The notes: generated by a model not told the origin, from the letters alone. 64,000 nucleotides of DNA from Salsipaludibacter sp963735045 (GCA_963735045.1 CAVTIZ010000003.1:992001-1056000); one strand, 5' to 3'; positions 1 to 8,285 are shown, numbered from the stretch's first letter. Numbers and translations are program-made.

Positions 1-800
1 TGGTCATGGCCGCGCAGCCGGCCTATCCCGACTGGGTCGACCAGTTCCCCCTGCTGGTCGACAACGCGCTGGCCGCGGCCGAGGCGACCGGTGCGCGGCT
101 GGTCTTCGTCGACAACCTCTACATGTACGCCCCGGCCGCGGGCCCCCTCACCGAGGACTCGCCGGAACACGCGACGGACCCCAAGGGGCGGCTGCGCCGG
201 CAGCTCGGCCAGACCCTGCTGGCGGCCCACCGGACCGGTCGTGTGCGTGTCGCCATCGGCCGCTTCAGCGACTACTACGGGCCGGCGGGGACCAACTCCG
301 GGCTCTACCTGCTGGGGATCGCCCCGGCCCTGCGCGGACGCCGACCACGCGGGATGTGGGACCTCGACCAGCCCCACACCTTCCACTTCCTCCCCGACGC
401 CGCACGAGGCTTCGCCACGCTGGTCGAGGACGAGCGCGCCGACGGAATGGCCTGGTTGCTGCCGGCGGCGGCCACGATCACCCAGCGTGAGCTGCTCGAG
501 TTGGTCCGTGGCGCCACCGGCACGTCCGGTCCCGGCGTGCTGACCCACCCGATGATCTGGGCGGCCGGCCTGTTCGACCGGATGACGCGCGAGTCGCGGT
601 CGGTGCGGGTGCAGTACGACCGTCCCTGGGTGGTCGACGCCAGTCGCTTCGTGGCCACGTTCGGCCCGATCGAGACCACCCCCCACCCGGTCGCGGTCGG
701 GCACACGATCGCGTGGTTCCGCGACCACGCGACCGACGTCCCGGCGGCCCCGGTCGCTGGTGACCACGGCATGGTCACCGAGGGCGGGCCGTCGACATGA
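1..800 (+). CDS. NAD-dependent epimerase/dehydratase, 5' end cut by window edge
   Basis: The reading frame is open from base 3, so the gene begins before the window and the Rossmann GxxGxxG segment is not seen. What remains is about 266 residues of an atypical extended SDR. The segment FVDNLYMYAP near the visible N-terminus and GRFSDYYGP about 60 residues later are typical of NAD-dependent epimerase-like proteins that act on nucleotide sugars or similar substrates; no substrate can be named. The classical YxxxK catalytic pair is not obvious after the NLYMY block, as in other atypical members. The stop codon overlaps the next start by ATGA (797-800), so the cupredoxin is probably translated from the same mRNA. 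Confidence 0.75.
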   Translation, partial: VMAAQPAYPDWVDQFPLLVDNALAAAEATGARLVFVDNLYMYAPAAGPLTEDSPEHATDPKGRLRRQLGQTLLAAHRTGRVRVAIGRFSDYYGPAGTNSGLYLLGIAPALRGRRPRGMWDLDQPHTFHFLPDAARGFATLVEDERADGMAWLLPAAATITQRELLELVRGATGTSGPGVLTHPMIWAAGLFDRMTRESRSVRVQYDRPWVVDASRFVATFGPIETTPHPVAVGHTIAWFRDHATDVPAAPVAGDHGMVTEGGPST

Positions 801-1219
801 GCGAATCCGCCACCGAGGTCGTCCGGCCACGCCGGACGCGGACTCGTCGCCCGGTCCGGGTCGTCGCCGCCGTCGTGGCGGTCGTGGTCGTGGTGACCGC
901 CGTGGGCGTCTGGCTGTCGCCCATCGGGGGACGCTGGCGCGCCGCTGCCGCGGACCAGCCACCCGTGGAGGGCGTGACGACGGTCGACATCGTCGACAGC
1001 ACGTTCACCCCGGCCGCCCTGTCGGTCCCGGTGGGCACCGAGGTCACGTGGCGCTGGACCGACGACCAGGCCCACGACGTGTCGTTTCCGGAGGCGTCGT
1101 CGTCGCAGGTCCGCACCACCGGTGCGTGGTCCCGCACCTTCGACCGTCCGGGCGAGTACCGGTTCCGGTGCACCCTGCACCTGTTCATGGACGGTCGTGT
1201 CGTGGTCACCGCGCGGTGA
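797..1219 (+). CDS. Membrane-anchored amicyanin-like cupredoxin
   Basis: A 140-residue protein with an Arg-rich start, one hydrophobic segment at about residues 20-43 (signal anchor), then a single cupredoxin domain. Candidate type 1 copper ligands are the His of DDQAHDV and the Cys, His and Met of CTLHLFM. The spacing C-x2-H-x2-M is that of amicyanin rather than of plastocyanin, whose loop is longer. It should act outside the membrane as a one-electron carrier or copper-binding protein. It overlaps the preceding epimerase by four bases and converges on the CO dehydrogenase operon; a role in handling copper or electrons for that enzyme is only a guess from position. Confidence 0.82.
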   Translation: MSESATEVVRPRRTRTRRPVRVVAAVVAVVVVVTAVGVWLSPIGGRWRAAAADQPPVEGVTTVDIVDSTFTPAALSVPVGTEVTWRWTDDQAHDVSFPEASSSQVRTTGAWSRTFDRPGEYRFRCTLHLFMDGRVVVTAR

Positions 1220-1232
1220 GGTCCCGGCACCC

Positions 1233-1246
1233 GGCCGCCGGCGGCC
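1233..1246. terminator. Palindrome between converging genes
   Basis: The 14-base perfect palindrome GGCCGCCGGCGGCC sits in the 39-base gap between the cupredoxin and the XdhC-like gene, which converge. It could serve as a bidirectional terminator. There is no U-tract on either strand. Confidence 0.4.
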
Positions 1247-1258
1247 ACCCCTCGGGCG

Positions 1259-2179
1259 TCACGCGCTGAAGGCGGCGGGGTCGGCCAGGAACGCCTCGCG
1301 GCAACCCGGGCCGCAGAACCACACGGTCGTGTCACCGTGTTCGACGTGCAACGACCCACCCACGGTCGCGACGGCCATGCCGCAGACCGGATCGGTGGCC
1401 GTGTCCACCGCCGGATCGGTGACCACGGTCCCGGCGTCGGGGTCACGGTCGGTGGCGTCGTCGGCAACGGCCGCGGTGCGCGCGGCCCGCGCCGACACGA
1501 TGCCCGCCAGGATCGACACCGCGACCTCCGGGGGCGTGGTGGCACCGAGGTCGAGTCCCGCCGGCGTGTCGATGCGGGCGGCGTCCCGGGCGTCCAGGCC
1601 CAGGGACGCCACGACGGCGGCCCCCCGCCGGGGACTGGCCACCAACCCCACGTAGTCGACGTCGGCCGCGACCGCGGTCGCGAGCGCGTCCTCCTCGTCG
1701 CGTCCGTGGGAGGCCACGACCACGGCGGCGGCGCCGTCGGGGACCGCGCCGTCCCAGGTGGTCAGCTCCCACCCCATCGCCGCCCCCACGTCGGCCAGTG
1801 CCTCGGCGATCGGGGAGGTCCCGACCACGACGACCAGCGGGGTCGGCAACTCGGGTTCGAGGAACACCTCCAGGGTGCCCCCGGACAGGCAGTGGTTGTG
1901 CACCACCACCTTGCCGTCCTGGGTCGGCTCGGGGTCGGGGGTGATGCGGACCAGCGCGGATCGGCCGGTCCGCAGCACGGCCAGGGACTGGGCCCGGACG
2001 GTGGCCTCGGCACACGTGCCCCCCACGAAGCCCTCGATCGTGCCGTCGCCGAGGACCACGGCCTCGTCGCCGGGGTTGGCCGACGTCGGTCGCTCCGCCA
2101 GCACCACCCGCGCGTGCACGAACGGCACGCGGGCGGCCCGCAGTTGGTCGGCGCGCTGGGGCAGCGTGGCGATGGCCAT
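1259..2179 (-). CDS. XdhC/CoxI family protein with C-terminal YHS domain
   Basis: A 306-residue protein. Residues from about 5 to 105 match the XdhC/CoxI N-terminal domain (GTIEGFVGGTC, then HNHCLSGGTLEVF), the middle is a Rossmann-like XdhC C-terminal domain (VVVVGTSPIAEALA; VGLVASPRR), and the last 50 residues form a YHS domain (DPVCGMAV, FCGPGC, FLADP). XdhC proteins insert or sulfurate the Mo cofactor of xanthine dehydrogenase-family enzymes; YHS domains occur on metal-handling proteins. It is last in the coxMSL operon, 56 bases after coxL, so it very likely matures this CO dehydrogenase. A longer open frame runs upstream to 2458, but that part overlaps coxL and is Arg/Pro-rich, so the ATG at 2179 was chosen. 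Confidence 0.85.
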   Translation of the reverse strand: MAIATLPQRADQLRAARVPFVHARVVLAERPTSANPGDEAVVLGDGTIEGFVGGTCAEATVRAQSLAVLRTGRSALVRITPDPEPTQDGKVVVHNHCLSGGTLEVFLEPELPTPLVVVVGTSPIAEALADVGAAMGWELTTWDGAVPDGAAAVVVASHGRDEEDALATAVAADVDYVGLVASPRRGAAVVASLGLDARDAARIDTPAGLDLGATTPPEVAVSILAGIVSARAARTAAVADDATDRDPDAGTVVTDPAVDTATDPVCGMAVATVGGSLHVEHGDTTVWFCGPGCREAFLADPAAFSA

Positions 2180-2235
2180 GCGACGTCCTGGCTCGGGTCG
2201 GGCTTCGGTGGGGCTCGGGCGGGGCGCTCCGACGA

Positions 2236-4659
2236 CTACCGGATGGCGAGGTCGGTGCGCAACGGGTCGCCCTGGACCGCGCGCCACACCGCGGCCGGCG
2301 TCAGGGGCATGTCGGCATGGCGGACGCCGATGGCGTCCAGGACGCTGTTGACCACCGCCGCCGGCGACCCGACCGTGGCCGACTCGCCGACACCCTTGAC
2401 CCCGATGGGGTGGTGCGGGGAGGGGGTCACGGTCTCGCCCAGCTCCCAGCTCGGGCACTCCATCGCGGTCGGCAGCAGGTAGTCCATGAACGACCCGCCC
2501 AGGTGGTTGCCGTCGTCGTCGAAGGCCATCACCTCCATCAACGCCATGCCGATGCCGTCGGCCAGCCCGCCATGGACCTGGCCCTCCACGATCATGGGGT
2601 TGATCCGTGGCCCGCAGTCATCGACGGCGATGAAGCGACGCACCGTGACCTCGCCGGTCGCGGTGTCGACGTCGGTGACGCAGATGTAGGCGCCGAACGG
2701 GTAGGTCAGGTTCGGGGGGTTGTAGACGGTCTGGGCGTCGAGGTGGCCCTCCACCCCGTCGGGCAGTTCCATGCTCCCGTGGGCGGCGAAGGCCGACTCC
2801 TGGATGGTCTGGCCCGTCTCGGGCGAGCCGGCCACGAACCAGCGACCCGGTTCCCACTCGAGGTCGTCGGGATCGCACTCCAAGGCGGTGGCGGCGATGA
2901 TCCGGGCCTTGTCGCGGATCCGGTGGGCCACCACGGCGGCCGCGGCGCCCGACACCGGGGTCGAACGCGAGCCATAGGTGCCCAGGCCGAACGGGGTGTT
3001 GTCGGTGTCGCCGTGGACGACGTCGATGTCCTCGGGTGGGATGCCCAGTTCCTGCGACACGATCTGGGCGAACGTCGTCTCGTGGCCCTGGCCCTGGCTC
3101 TGCACGCTGATGCGCAGCACGGCCTTGCCGGTCGGGTGGATGCGCAGCTCGCAGCCGTCGGCCATCCCGAGTCCGAGGATGTCCATGTGCTTGCGGGGTC
3201 CGGCCCCGACGCCCTCGGTGAAGAAGGAGATGCCGATCCCCATCCGCATCGTCGACTCGCCGGCGTCGAACGCGGTCTGCATGTCGGCCTGTTCGGCCCG
3301 CAGGTCGTCGTAGCCGGCCATGTCCAGGGCCTTCTGCAACGCCCGCGGGTAGTCACCGGAGTCGTACTCCCACCCGGTCGGGGTGGTGTAGGGGAACTGC
3401 TCCGGCTGGAGCAGGTTCTTCATGCGCAGTTCGGCCGGGTCCATGTCGAGTTCGTCGGCCAGGCAGTCGATCATGCGCTCGACCAGGTAGACCGCCTCGG
3501 TGATCCGGAACGAACAGGCGTAGGCGACCCCGCCCGGGGCCTTGTTGGTGTAGACGGCGCGGACGTTGCAGTGCGCGGCCCCGTAGTCGTAGGACCCGGT
3601 GAAGATGTGGAAGAACCCGGCCGGGTACTTGGTCGGTTGGGCGACGCCGTTGAAGGCCCCGTGGTCGGCCAGCACGTCGACGCGCAGGCCCTGGATGTCC
3701 CCGTCGGCGGTGGCCGCGATCGACCCGGTCATGTGGTAGTCCCGGGCGAACGAGGTCGACATCAGGTTGCCGGCCCGGTCCTCCATCCACTTCACGGGCT
3801 TGCCGGTGACGATCGACCCGACGATCGAGCACACGTAGCCCGGGTAGATGCCGACCTTGTTGCCGAAGCCGCCCCCGATGTCGGGCGAGATGACCTGGAT
3901 CTTGTGTTCGGGCAGGCCCGCCACCAGCGCGTAGAGGGTGCGGTGGGCATGGGGCGCCTGGGTGGTGGTCCAGATCACCAGCTTTCCGGTGACCGGGTCC
4001 ATGTGCGCCACCGACCCACAGGTCTCCATCGGTGCCGGGTGCACCCGGGGGTAGAGCATCTGTTGGGTGACGACCACCTCGGCGTCGGCGAACACGGTGT
4101 CGGTGGCGTCCCGGTCGCCGGCCTCCCAGTCATAGATCTTGTTGTCGGTGCGGCCCTCGAGGTCGTCACGGATCACCGGCGCGTCGTCGTCGAGCGCGCG
4201 TTGGGCATCGGCCACCACCGGGAGGGGCTCGTAGTCCACCACGATCTTCTGCAGGGCGTCCTGGGCGGCGTGGCGGTCGTCGGCCACGACGAAGGCGACC
4301 TCCTGGCCCTGGAAGCGCACCTTGTCGGTGACCAGCACCGACTGCGTGTCGTTGGACAGGGTCGGCATCCAGGACAGTCCGAGGCCGTCCAGGACCTCGC
4401 CCGTGATGACCGCGTGGACGCCCGGGTGGGCCTCGGCGGCGCTGGTGTCGATGGACCGGATGCGCGCATGCGCCATGGGCGCGCGCAGGATCTCGCCGTG
4501 CAGCATCCCGGGCAGGCGCACGTCGTCGACGTAGTTTCCCTGGCCCCGCAGGAAGCGCGCGTCCTCCTTGCGCAGCATCCGCCCGAAGCCGATCGGGTTG
4601 CCCGCCTCGCTCACGGGTGCCTCCGAGGGCGTGCCGGATGTCGTCTCGGTCGCGGTCAT
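2236..4659 (-). CDS. coxL: Aerobic CO dehydrogenase, large (molybdenum) subunit, form I
   Basis: An 807-residue molybdopterin-binding subunit of the xanthine oxidase family, normal length. The active-site loop reads AYACSFR with Cys382, which fits the form I signature AYXCSFR of true CO dehydrogenases and not the form II AYRGAGR; Cys382 should bridge the Cu of the Mo-S-Cu centre. The C-terminal GVGES supplies the conserved Glu (Glu759). Other family blocks are GGGFGNK at 262-268 and GQGHETTFAQI. With CoxM and CoxS it oxidises CO with water to CO2, passing electrons to quinone. Its start overlaps the end of coxS by four bases. No CoxD/E/F maturation genes are in the window. Confidence 0.95.
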   Translation of the reverse strand: MTATETTSGTPSEAPVSEAGNPIGFGRMLRKEDARFLRGQGNYVDDVRLPGMLHGEILRAPMAHARIRSIDTSAAEAHPGVHAVITGEVLDGLGLSWMPTLSNDTQSVLVTDKVRFQGQEVAFVVADDRHAAQDALQKIVVDYEPLPVVADAQRALDDDAPVIRDDLEGRTDNKIYDWEAGDRDATDTVFADAEVVVTQQMLYPRVHPAPMETCGSVAHMDPVTGKLVIWTTTQAPHAHRTLYALVAGLPEHKIQVISPDIGGGFGNKVGIYPGYVCSIVGSIVTGKPVKWMEDRAGNLMSTSFARDYHMTGSIAATADGDIQGLRVDVLADHGAFNGVAQPTKYPAGFFHIFTGSYDYGAAHCNVRAVYTNKAPGGVAYACSFRITEAVYLVERMIDCLADELDMDPAELRMKNLLQPEQFPYTTPTGWEYDSGDYPRALQKALDMAGYDDLRAEQADMQTAFDAGESTMRMGIGISFFTEGVGAGPRKHMDILGLGMADGCELRIHPTGKAVLRISVQSQGQGHETTFAQIVSQELGIPPEDIDVVHGDTDNTPFGLGTYGSRSTPVSGAAAAVVAHRIRDKARIIAATALECDPDDLEWEPGRWFVAGSPETGQTIQESAFAAHGSMELPDGVEGHLDAQTVYNPPNLTYPFGAYICVTDVDTATGEVTVRRFIAVDDCGPRINPMIVEGQVHGGLADGIGMALMEVMAFDDDGNHLGGSFMDYLLPTAMECPSWELGETVTPSPHHPIGVKGVGESATVGSPAAVVNSVLDAIGVRHADMPLTPAAVWRAVQGDPLRTDLAIR

Positions 4660-5189
4660 GCCGTCACCTCGTCGTGGTCGTGGGCCGTGTCGTCCCCGGC
4701 GTCGTCCGCGACCGCGCCGTCACCGTGCTCGGCCGCCCATCGCACGGCACGCACGATGTTCTCGTAGCCGGTGCAGCGGCACAGGTTGCCCGAGATCGCC
4801 TCGCGGATGGTGGCCTCGTCGGGGTCCGGGTCGCGGTCCAGCAGCCACTGCCCGGTCATGAGCATCCCCGGGGTGCAGAAGCCGCACTGCAGTCCGTGCT
4901 CCTGCATGAAGCCCTGCTGGAGCGGGTTGAGTTCGCCGCCGCTGTCGAGGTCCTCGACGGTGCGGACCTCACGGCCATCGGCCATCACGGCCAGGGTGGT
5001 GCAGCTCTTGACGGGCTCGCCGTCGAGCCACAGCGTGCAGGCACCGCAGTTGGTGGTGTCGCAGGCCCAGTGCGTGCCGGTCAGCCCCAACTCCTCGCGG
5101 ACGAAGTGCACGAGCAGCGTCCGGGGTTCGACCTCGCGGGTCACCTCGGTGCCGTTGACGGTCAACGTGACGTCCATCGTGGTGGCCAT
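4656..5189 (-). CDS. coxS: CO dehydrogenase small (2Fe-2S) subunit
   Basis: A 177-residue iron-sulfur subunit. Cys43, Cys48, Cys51 and Cys63 form the plant-ferredoxin-type cluster site; Cys102, Cys105, Cys137 and Cys139 (QCGFCTPGM and GNLCRCTGY) form the second 2Fe-2S site in the four-helix C-terminal domain. It relays electrons from the Mo-Cu site of CoxL to the FAD of CoxM. The ATG shares one base with the coxM stop, and its stop overlaps the coxL start (ATGA), so the three subunits are tightly coupled in the order M-S-L. The last 25 residues are an acidic, His-containing tail that is not part of the fold. Confidence 0.95.
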   Translation of the reverse strand: MATTMDVTLTVNGTEVTREVEPRTLLVHFVREELGLTGTHWACDTTNCGACTLWLDGEPVKSCTTLAVMADGREVRTVEDLDSGGELNPLQQGFMQEHGLQCGFCTPGMLMTGQWLLDRDPDPDEATIREAISGNLCRCTGYENIVRAVRWAAEHGDGAVADDAGDDTAHDHDEVTA

Positions 5190-6094
5190 CAGGCGGTTCC
5201 CTCCAGGTCGGTGCGGGCTCGGGCGGCGGCATCGGTGAGGGCTCGACGGGCCAGTTCCCCGGCGAGGTGGCGTTTGTAGTCCTCGGGTCCGCGCTGGTCG
5301 CTGGTCGGCGACACCGAGTCGCGCACGATCGCGGCCGCCGCGGCGAAGGCGTCGGCGTCGGCGGGTCCGCCGACCAGGGCCTGCTCGGCGTCGCGGCAGG
5401 TCATGTCGGGTGCGCCGACCGCCGACAGCCCCAGGCCGACGTCGGCGACGGCGTCGCCGTCGAGTTGGACGAACGCCCCGGCTGCGGCCACTGCCCAGTC
5501 CCCGACCCTCCGCTCGACCTTGTGGTAGCTGCTGCCGACCGCGGTGCGAACCGGGATCCGGACCTCCACGAGCATCTCGGCGTCACCGACGGCGGTCTCC
5601 CACGGACCGGTGTGGAAGTCGCGCATCGCGACCGTCCGGCGGCCGTCGACGGACTGGACCACGCAGCTGCCCCGCAGCGCGGTGACCACGGCCGACAGGT
5701 CCTCGGCCGGGTCCGCCTGGCACAGCGACCCCCCGATGGTCCCGCGGTTGCGCACCAGCGGGTCGGCGATCCGACGTTCGGCATCGGCGAAGATCGGGTA
5801 GTGCTCGGCCAGGATCGGGTCGTCCAGGATCGCGGCGTGGCGCACCATCGCCCCGATCACGAGTTCGTCGTCGGCGTCCCCGCGGTCGCCGATGTCGAGG
5901 CGGACGTGGTCGAGTCCCTCGACGTCGTTGATGTCGATCAGGACCTCGGGGATGGCCAGGCGCAGCTTCATCATCGGCAGCAGGCTGTGCCCGCCGGCGA
6001 TCAGCCGTGCCTCGTCCCCGTGGTGCGCCAACCGATCGATGGCGTCGGCCACCGACGTGGCGCGCTCGTACGCGAAGGTCTCCGGTGTCTGCAT
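5189..6094 (-). CDS. coxM: CO dehydrogenase medium (FAD) subunit
   Basis: A 301-residue FAD-binding subunit. The N-terminal AGGHSLLPMMKLRL and the central TIGGSLCQADPAED are the two flavin-binding motifs of CoxM/CutM. It hands electrons from the Fe-S clusters to the quinone pool. An ATG 45 bases upstream (6139) is in frame, but the start at 6094 is preceded by GGGGGA at a good distance and gives the usual N-terminus MQTPETFAYERA. It is the first gene of coxMSL-xdhC. The 111 bases upstream hold a TTGACT hexamer on the minus strand, a possible -35 element, without a convincing -10. Confidence 0.93.
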   Translation of the reverse strand: MQTPETFAYERATSVADAIDRLAHHGDEARLIAGGHSLLPMMKLRLAIPEVLIDINDVEGLDHVRLDIGDRGDADDELVIGAMVRHAAILDDPILAEHYPIFADAERRIADPLVRNRGTIGGSLCQADPAEDLSAVVTALRGSCVVQSVDGRRTVAMRDFHTGPWETAVGDAEMLVEVRIPVRTAVGSSYHKVERRVGDWAVAAAGAFVQLDGDAVADVGLGLSAVGAPDMTCRDAEQALVGGPADADAFAAAAAIVRDSVSPTSDQRGPEDYKRHLAGELARRALTDAAARARTDLEGTA

Positions 6095-6127
6095 GTGTCC
6101 CCCGAGGGCTGTCGACCATTGTTGTCC

Positions 6128-6133
6128 AGTCAA
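6128..6133 (-). promoter_or_regulatory. Possible -35 hexamer upstream of coxMSL
   Basis: Reading the minus strand, TTGACT lies 34 bases before the coxM start. Seventeen bases further on is AGCCCT, a poor match to the TAnnnT -10 seen elsewhere in the window. The 14-base stretch 6121-6134 also has inverted ends (GTTG/CAAC). Only the -35-like hexamer is directly seen; its use is inferred. Confidence 0.3.
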
Positions 6134-6205
6134 CCGCACGGTCGGGGGGTGCGTGGCGGGTTCGGGCGACGGATCCGGTCCGCGCGCGCTGGGCCGGGCG
6201 TCGGT

Positions 6206-7168
6206 CTAGTGGTGGGCACCGTCCGGCGCGGCGTGCTCGCCCGGACTGTCGACGTGGTCCGGGTCGTACAGGTCCGGCTCGAGGTAGATCTGGATGGTGT
6301 GGGGCACGGCGTCACGCACGGCGCGCTCGGCACCGTCGATCGCGTCCGCGACCTCGGCCTGCGACAGCCCCCGGGTGAACTCCACCTTGCCGGCGACCAG
6401 GACCTCCTCGGGGCCGATGTGCTGGGTGCGCAGGTCGATGATGCGGGCCACGTCCGGCGCATCACGGACGGCCGACACGATCGCCTGGGTGTCGGCGTCG
6501 GTCGCGGACTCACCGATCAGCAGGGACTTCATCTCCCAGGTCAGGAAGCCGGCGATGACGACCAGCAGGACGCCGATCCCGAGCGTGCCGATGCCGTCCC
6601 ACACCGGGTTGCCGGTGGCGACGGTCAGGCCGACCCCGCCGAGCGCGAGCAACAGCCCGAACATGGCCCCCGAGTCCTCCAGCAGGATGACCGGGATCTC
6701 CGGGCTTCGCGCCGTGCGCAGGTACTGCCACCACGTCCGGTCGCCCTTGACCTTGCGCGCCTCGCCGACGGCGGTGCGGAACGCGAACGCCTCGGCCACG
6801 ACGGCGAACCCCAACACCCCGAAGGCCCACACGACCGACTCGATCTCGTGCGGGTCGCGGATCTTCTTGATGCCTTCGTAGACCGAGAAGCCCCCGCCCA
6901 CCGAGAACAGGACCAGTGCGACCACGAAGGCCCAGAAGTACCGCTCGCGGCCGTGGCCGAACTGGTGGCGGTCATCGGCGATCATCCGTGCGCGCTTGCC
7001 CCCCAGCAGCAGCAGTCCCTGGTTGCCGGTGTCGGCCACGGAGTGGATCGACTCGGCCAGCATCGACGACGACCCGGTGAACAGGAACGCCACGAACTTC
7101 GCGATCGCGATGCCCGCGTTGGCGAACATCGCCGTCACGACCGCCTTGGTGCCGCCGCCTGCTGCCAC
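6206..7168 (-). CDS. Cation diffusion facilitator (CDF) transporter
   Basis: A 320-residue membrane protein of the cation efflux family. The first 210 residues carry several hydrophobic helices with the metal-site motif SIHSVADTGNQ in helix 2 and a paired polar helix (LLEDSGAMFGL) later, the layout of CDF Zn/Co/Fe exporters of the ZnT9-like subgroup. The C-terminal 100 residues form the cytoplasmic ferredoxin-like domain (VLVAGKVEFT, IQIYLEPDLYDP) and end in a His-rich tail that may bind metal. Start is GTG at 7168. It is transcribed towards the cox operon with a 111-base gap, so read-through is possible. The metal cannot be told from sequence. Confidence 0.88.
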   Translation of the reverse strand: MAAGGGTKAVVTAMFANAGIAIAKFVAFLFTGSSSMLAESIHSVADTGNQGLLLLGGKRARMIADDRHQFGHGRERYFWAFVVALVLFSVGGGFSVYEGIKKIRDPHEIESVVWAFGVLGFAVVAEAFAFRTAVGEARKVKGDRTWWQYLRTARSPEIPVILLEDSGAMFGLLLALGGVGLTVATGNPVWDGIGTLGIGVLLVVIAGFLTWEMKSLLIGESATDADTQAIVSAVRDAPDVARIIDLRTQHIGPEEVLVAGKVEFTRGLSQAEVADAIDGAERAVRDAVPHTIQIYLEPDLYDPDHVDSPGEHAAPDGAHH

Positions 7169-7215
7169 TGGTTCGCCTTCGTCGTCGCTCGCCGCCCGGC
7201 CGTCCCGGGGCCGCG

Positions 7216-7221
7216 AGCATA
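7216..7221 (-). promoter_or_regulatory. -10 element for the CDF gene
   Basis: TATGCT on the minus strand, 47 bases before the GTG start at 7168, in the divergent gap shared with the fructosamine-kinase gene. Confidence 0.4.
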
Positions 7222-7241
7222 GGACCCGCGGCCCGGCCGAT

Positions 7242-7247
7242 TAGCCT
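7242..7247 (+). promoter_or_regulatory. -10 element for the fructosamine-kinase homologue
   Basis: TAGCCT ends only 7 bases before the ATG at 7255. The same hexamer lies before tRNA-Ile2 in this window. The short distance leaves no room for a ribosome-binding site, which points to a leaderless mRNA. Confidence 0.5.
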
Positions 7248-7254
7248 TCGGGTC

Positions 7255-7983
7255 ATGCGACTGGAACGCACGCGTCGGGACGGCCGGGCGGTCGTGGTCA
7301 AGCACACCGACCACGACGCGTCCTTCGAGGTCGAGGGCCTGGCCGCCCTCGCCGCCGCCGGCGCGCCCGTGCCCGAGGTCGTGGAGGCGGGGGCCCGCCA
7401 CCTGGTGCTGGTCGACCTCGACGTCGGGGCGACCACGGCAACCGGTCGGGACTGGGAACTGCTGGGGGCACGGTTGGCCGACGTCCACGGGGTGACCGGG
7501 GACACCTTCGGGTGGCACCGCGACAACGTCATCGGGACGACGACGCAGCACAACACGCCGACGGGGGACTGGACGGCGTTCCACTGGGACTGCCGCATCG
7601 CGCCGTACCTGTCGGCCCTGCCCGCCCCGGTCGCCGACCGCGTCCGCGCCGCACGTGCGCCGTTGGCGCACCGGTTGGACCACGACGTCGTGCCGTCGTT
7701 GCTGCACGGGGACCTGTGGTCGGGCAACGTGCTGCACGGACGCTGGTTCATCGACCCGGCGGTGTGCCACGCCGACCGCGAGCTCGACCTGGCCTTCGCC
7801 CGGTTGTTCGGAGGCATCCCCGACGCCTTCTTCCGGGGCTACGACGACGCCCGGCCGCGCGACGAGGGATGGCGGGACCGGTTGCCACTGCTGCAGCTGT
7901 ACCACCTGCTCGTGCACGTGGAACTGTTCGGCCAGGGTTACGTCGCGCCCGTCGTTGCGCGCCTGGACGCCGCGGGCTGGTGA
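7255..7983 (+). CDS. Fructosamine/ketosamine-3-kinase family protein
   Basis: A 242-residue protein with the aminoglycoside-phosphotransferase-like kinase fold. The catalytic loop HGDLWSGN is at residues 151-158 and the metal-binding DPAV at 167-170, followed by the ELDLAF helix typical of fructosamine kinases. The middle block GWHRDNVIGTT matches the family's substrate-side segment. These enzymes phosphorylate sugars attached to amines and so repair glycated proteins or metabolites. It is about 40-50 residues shorter than usual at the N-terminus, where the glycine-rich loop is reduced. Transcribed divergently from the CDF gene. Confidence 0.85.
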   Translation: MRLERTRRDGRAVVVKHTDHDASFEVEGLAALAAAGAPVPEVVEAGARHLVLVDLDVGATTATGRDWELLGARLADVHGVTGDTFGWHRDNVIGTTTQHNTPTGDWTAFHWDCRIAPYLSALPAPVADRVRAARAPLAHRLDHDVVPSLLHGDLWSGNVLHGRWFIDPAVCHADRELDLAFARLFGGIPDAFFRGYDDARPRDEGWRDRLPLLQLYHLLVHVELFGQGYVAPVVARLDAAGW

Positions 7984-7990
7984 CGCCGGT

Positions 7991-8147
7991 TCACGCGGGT
8001 GCGGCCGGGTCCGGGGTGGCCGCGAAGCGTCGGAACGCGGTGGAGGCGTCGCCGATCAGCGGTCGGGAGTGCCCGAAGCAGGCCGTGGTGAACTCCTGCT
8101 CGGCCCAGGTGGCGGATGCTGGCGTCCAGCGCGGGGTTCGGCGGCAT
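7991..8147 (-). pseudogene. Small ORF interrupted by a single-base frameshift
   Basis: On the minus strand an ATG at 8147 opens a frame reading MPPNPALDASIRHL; near 8104-8106 the coding pattern shifts by one base and continues AEQEFTTACFGHSRPLIGD to a TGA at 7991. In both parts nearly every codon ends in G or C, whereas the other frames do not, so one continuous gene of about 51 residues is indicated. One extra G in the run CTGGGCC explains the shift. No family was recognised. There is no visible ribosome-binding site. It could be a real decayed gene, an assembly error, or the tail of something larger. Confidence 0.45.
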
Positions 8148-8160
8148 TCATGGGCCGCAC

Positions 8161-8192
8161 GCCGCACGCCACCGCGGCGCGTGGCGTGCGGC
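8161..8192. repeat. Perfect 12-bp inverted repeat
   Basis: GCCGCACGCCAC (8161-8172) and GTGGCGTGCGGC (8181-8192) are perfect reverse complements around an 8-base loop. It lies in the 331-base gap between the fructosamine-kinase homologue and the YetF-type gene, just upstream of the small frameshifted ORF. It may be a bidirectional terminator or an operator; no U-tract follows. Confidence 0.6.
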
Positions 8193-8279
8193 GCGTCGCC
8201 CGCGAACAGGATCCCGCCCGCGCGGGTCGACGTCGTGGGCGGATGGCCGAGCGGGTCGTGCACGGGTCCCCGGACCCCG

Positions 8280-8285
8280 TAGCGT
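8280..8285 (+). promoter_or_regulatory. -10 element for the YetF-type gene
   Basis: TAGCGT, 29 bases before the ATG at 8315, with GGAGGG (8303-8308) as ribosome-binding site between. Confidence 0.45.

Noticed and set aside
2317..4767. A 2.4-kb plus-strand open frame opposite coxL
   Set aside because: Antisense shadow; coxL motifs are unambiguous.
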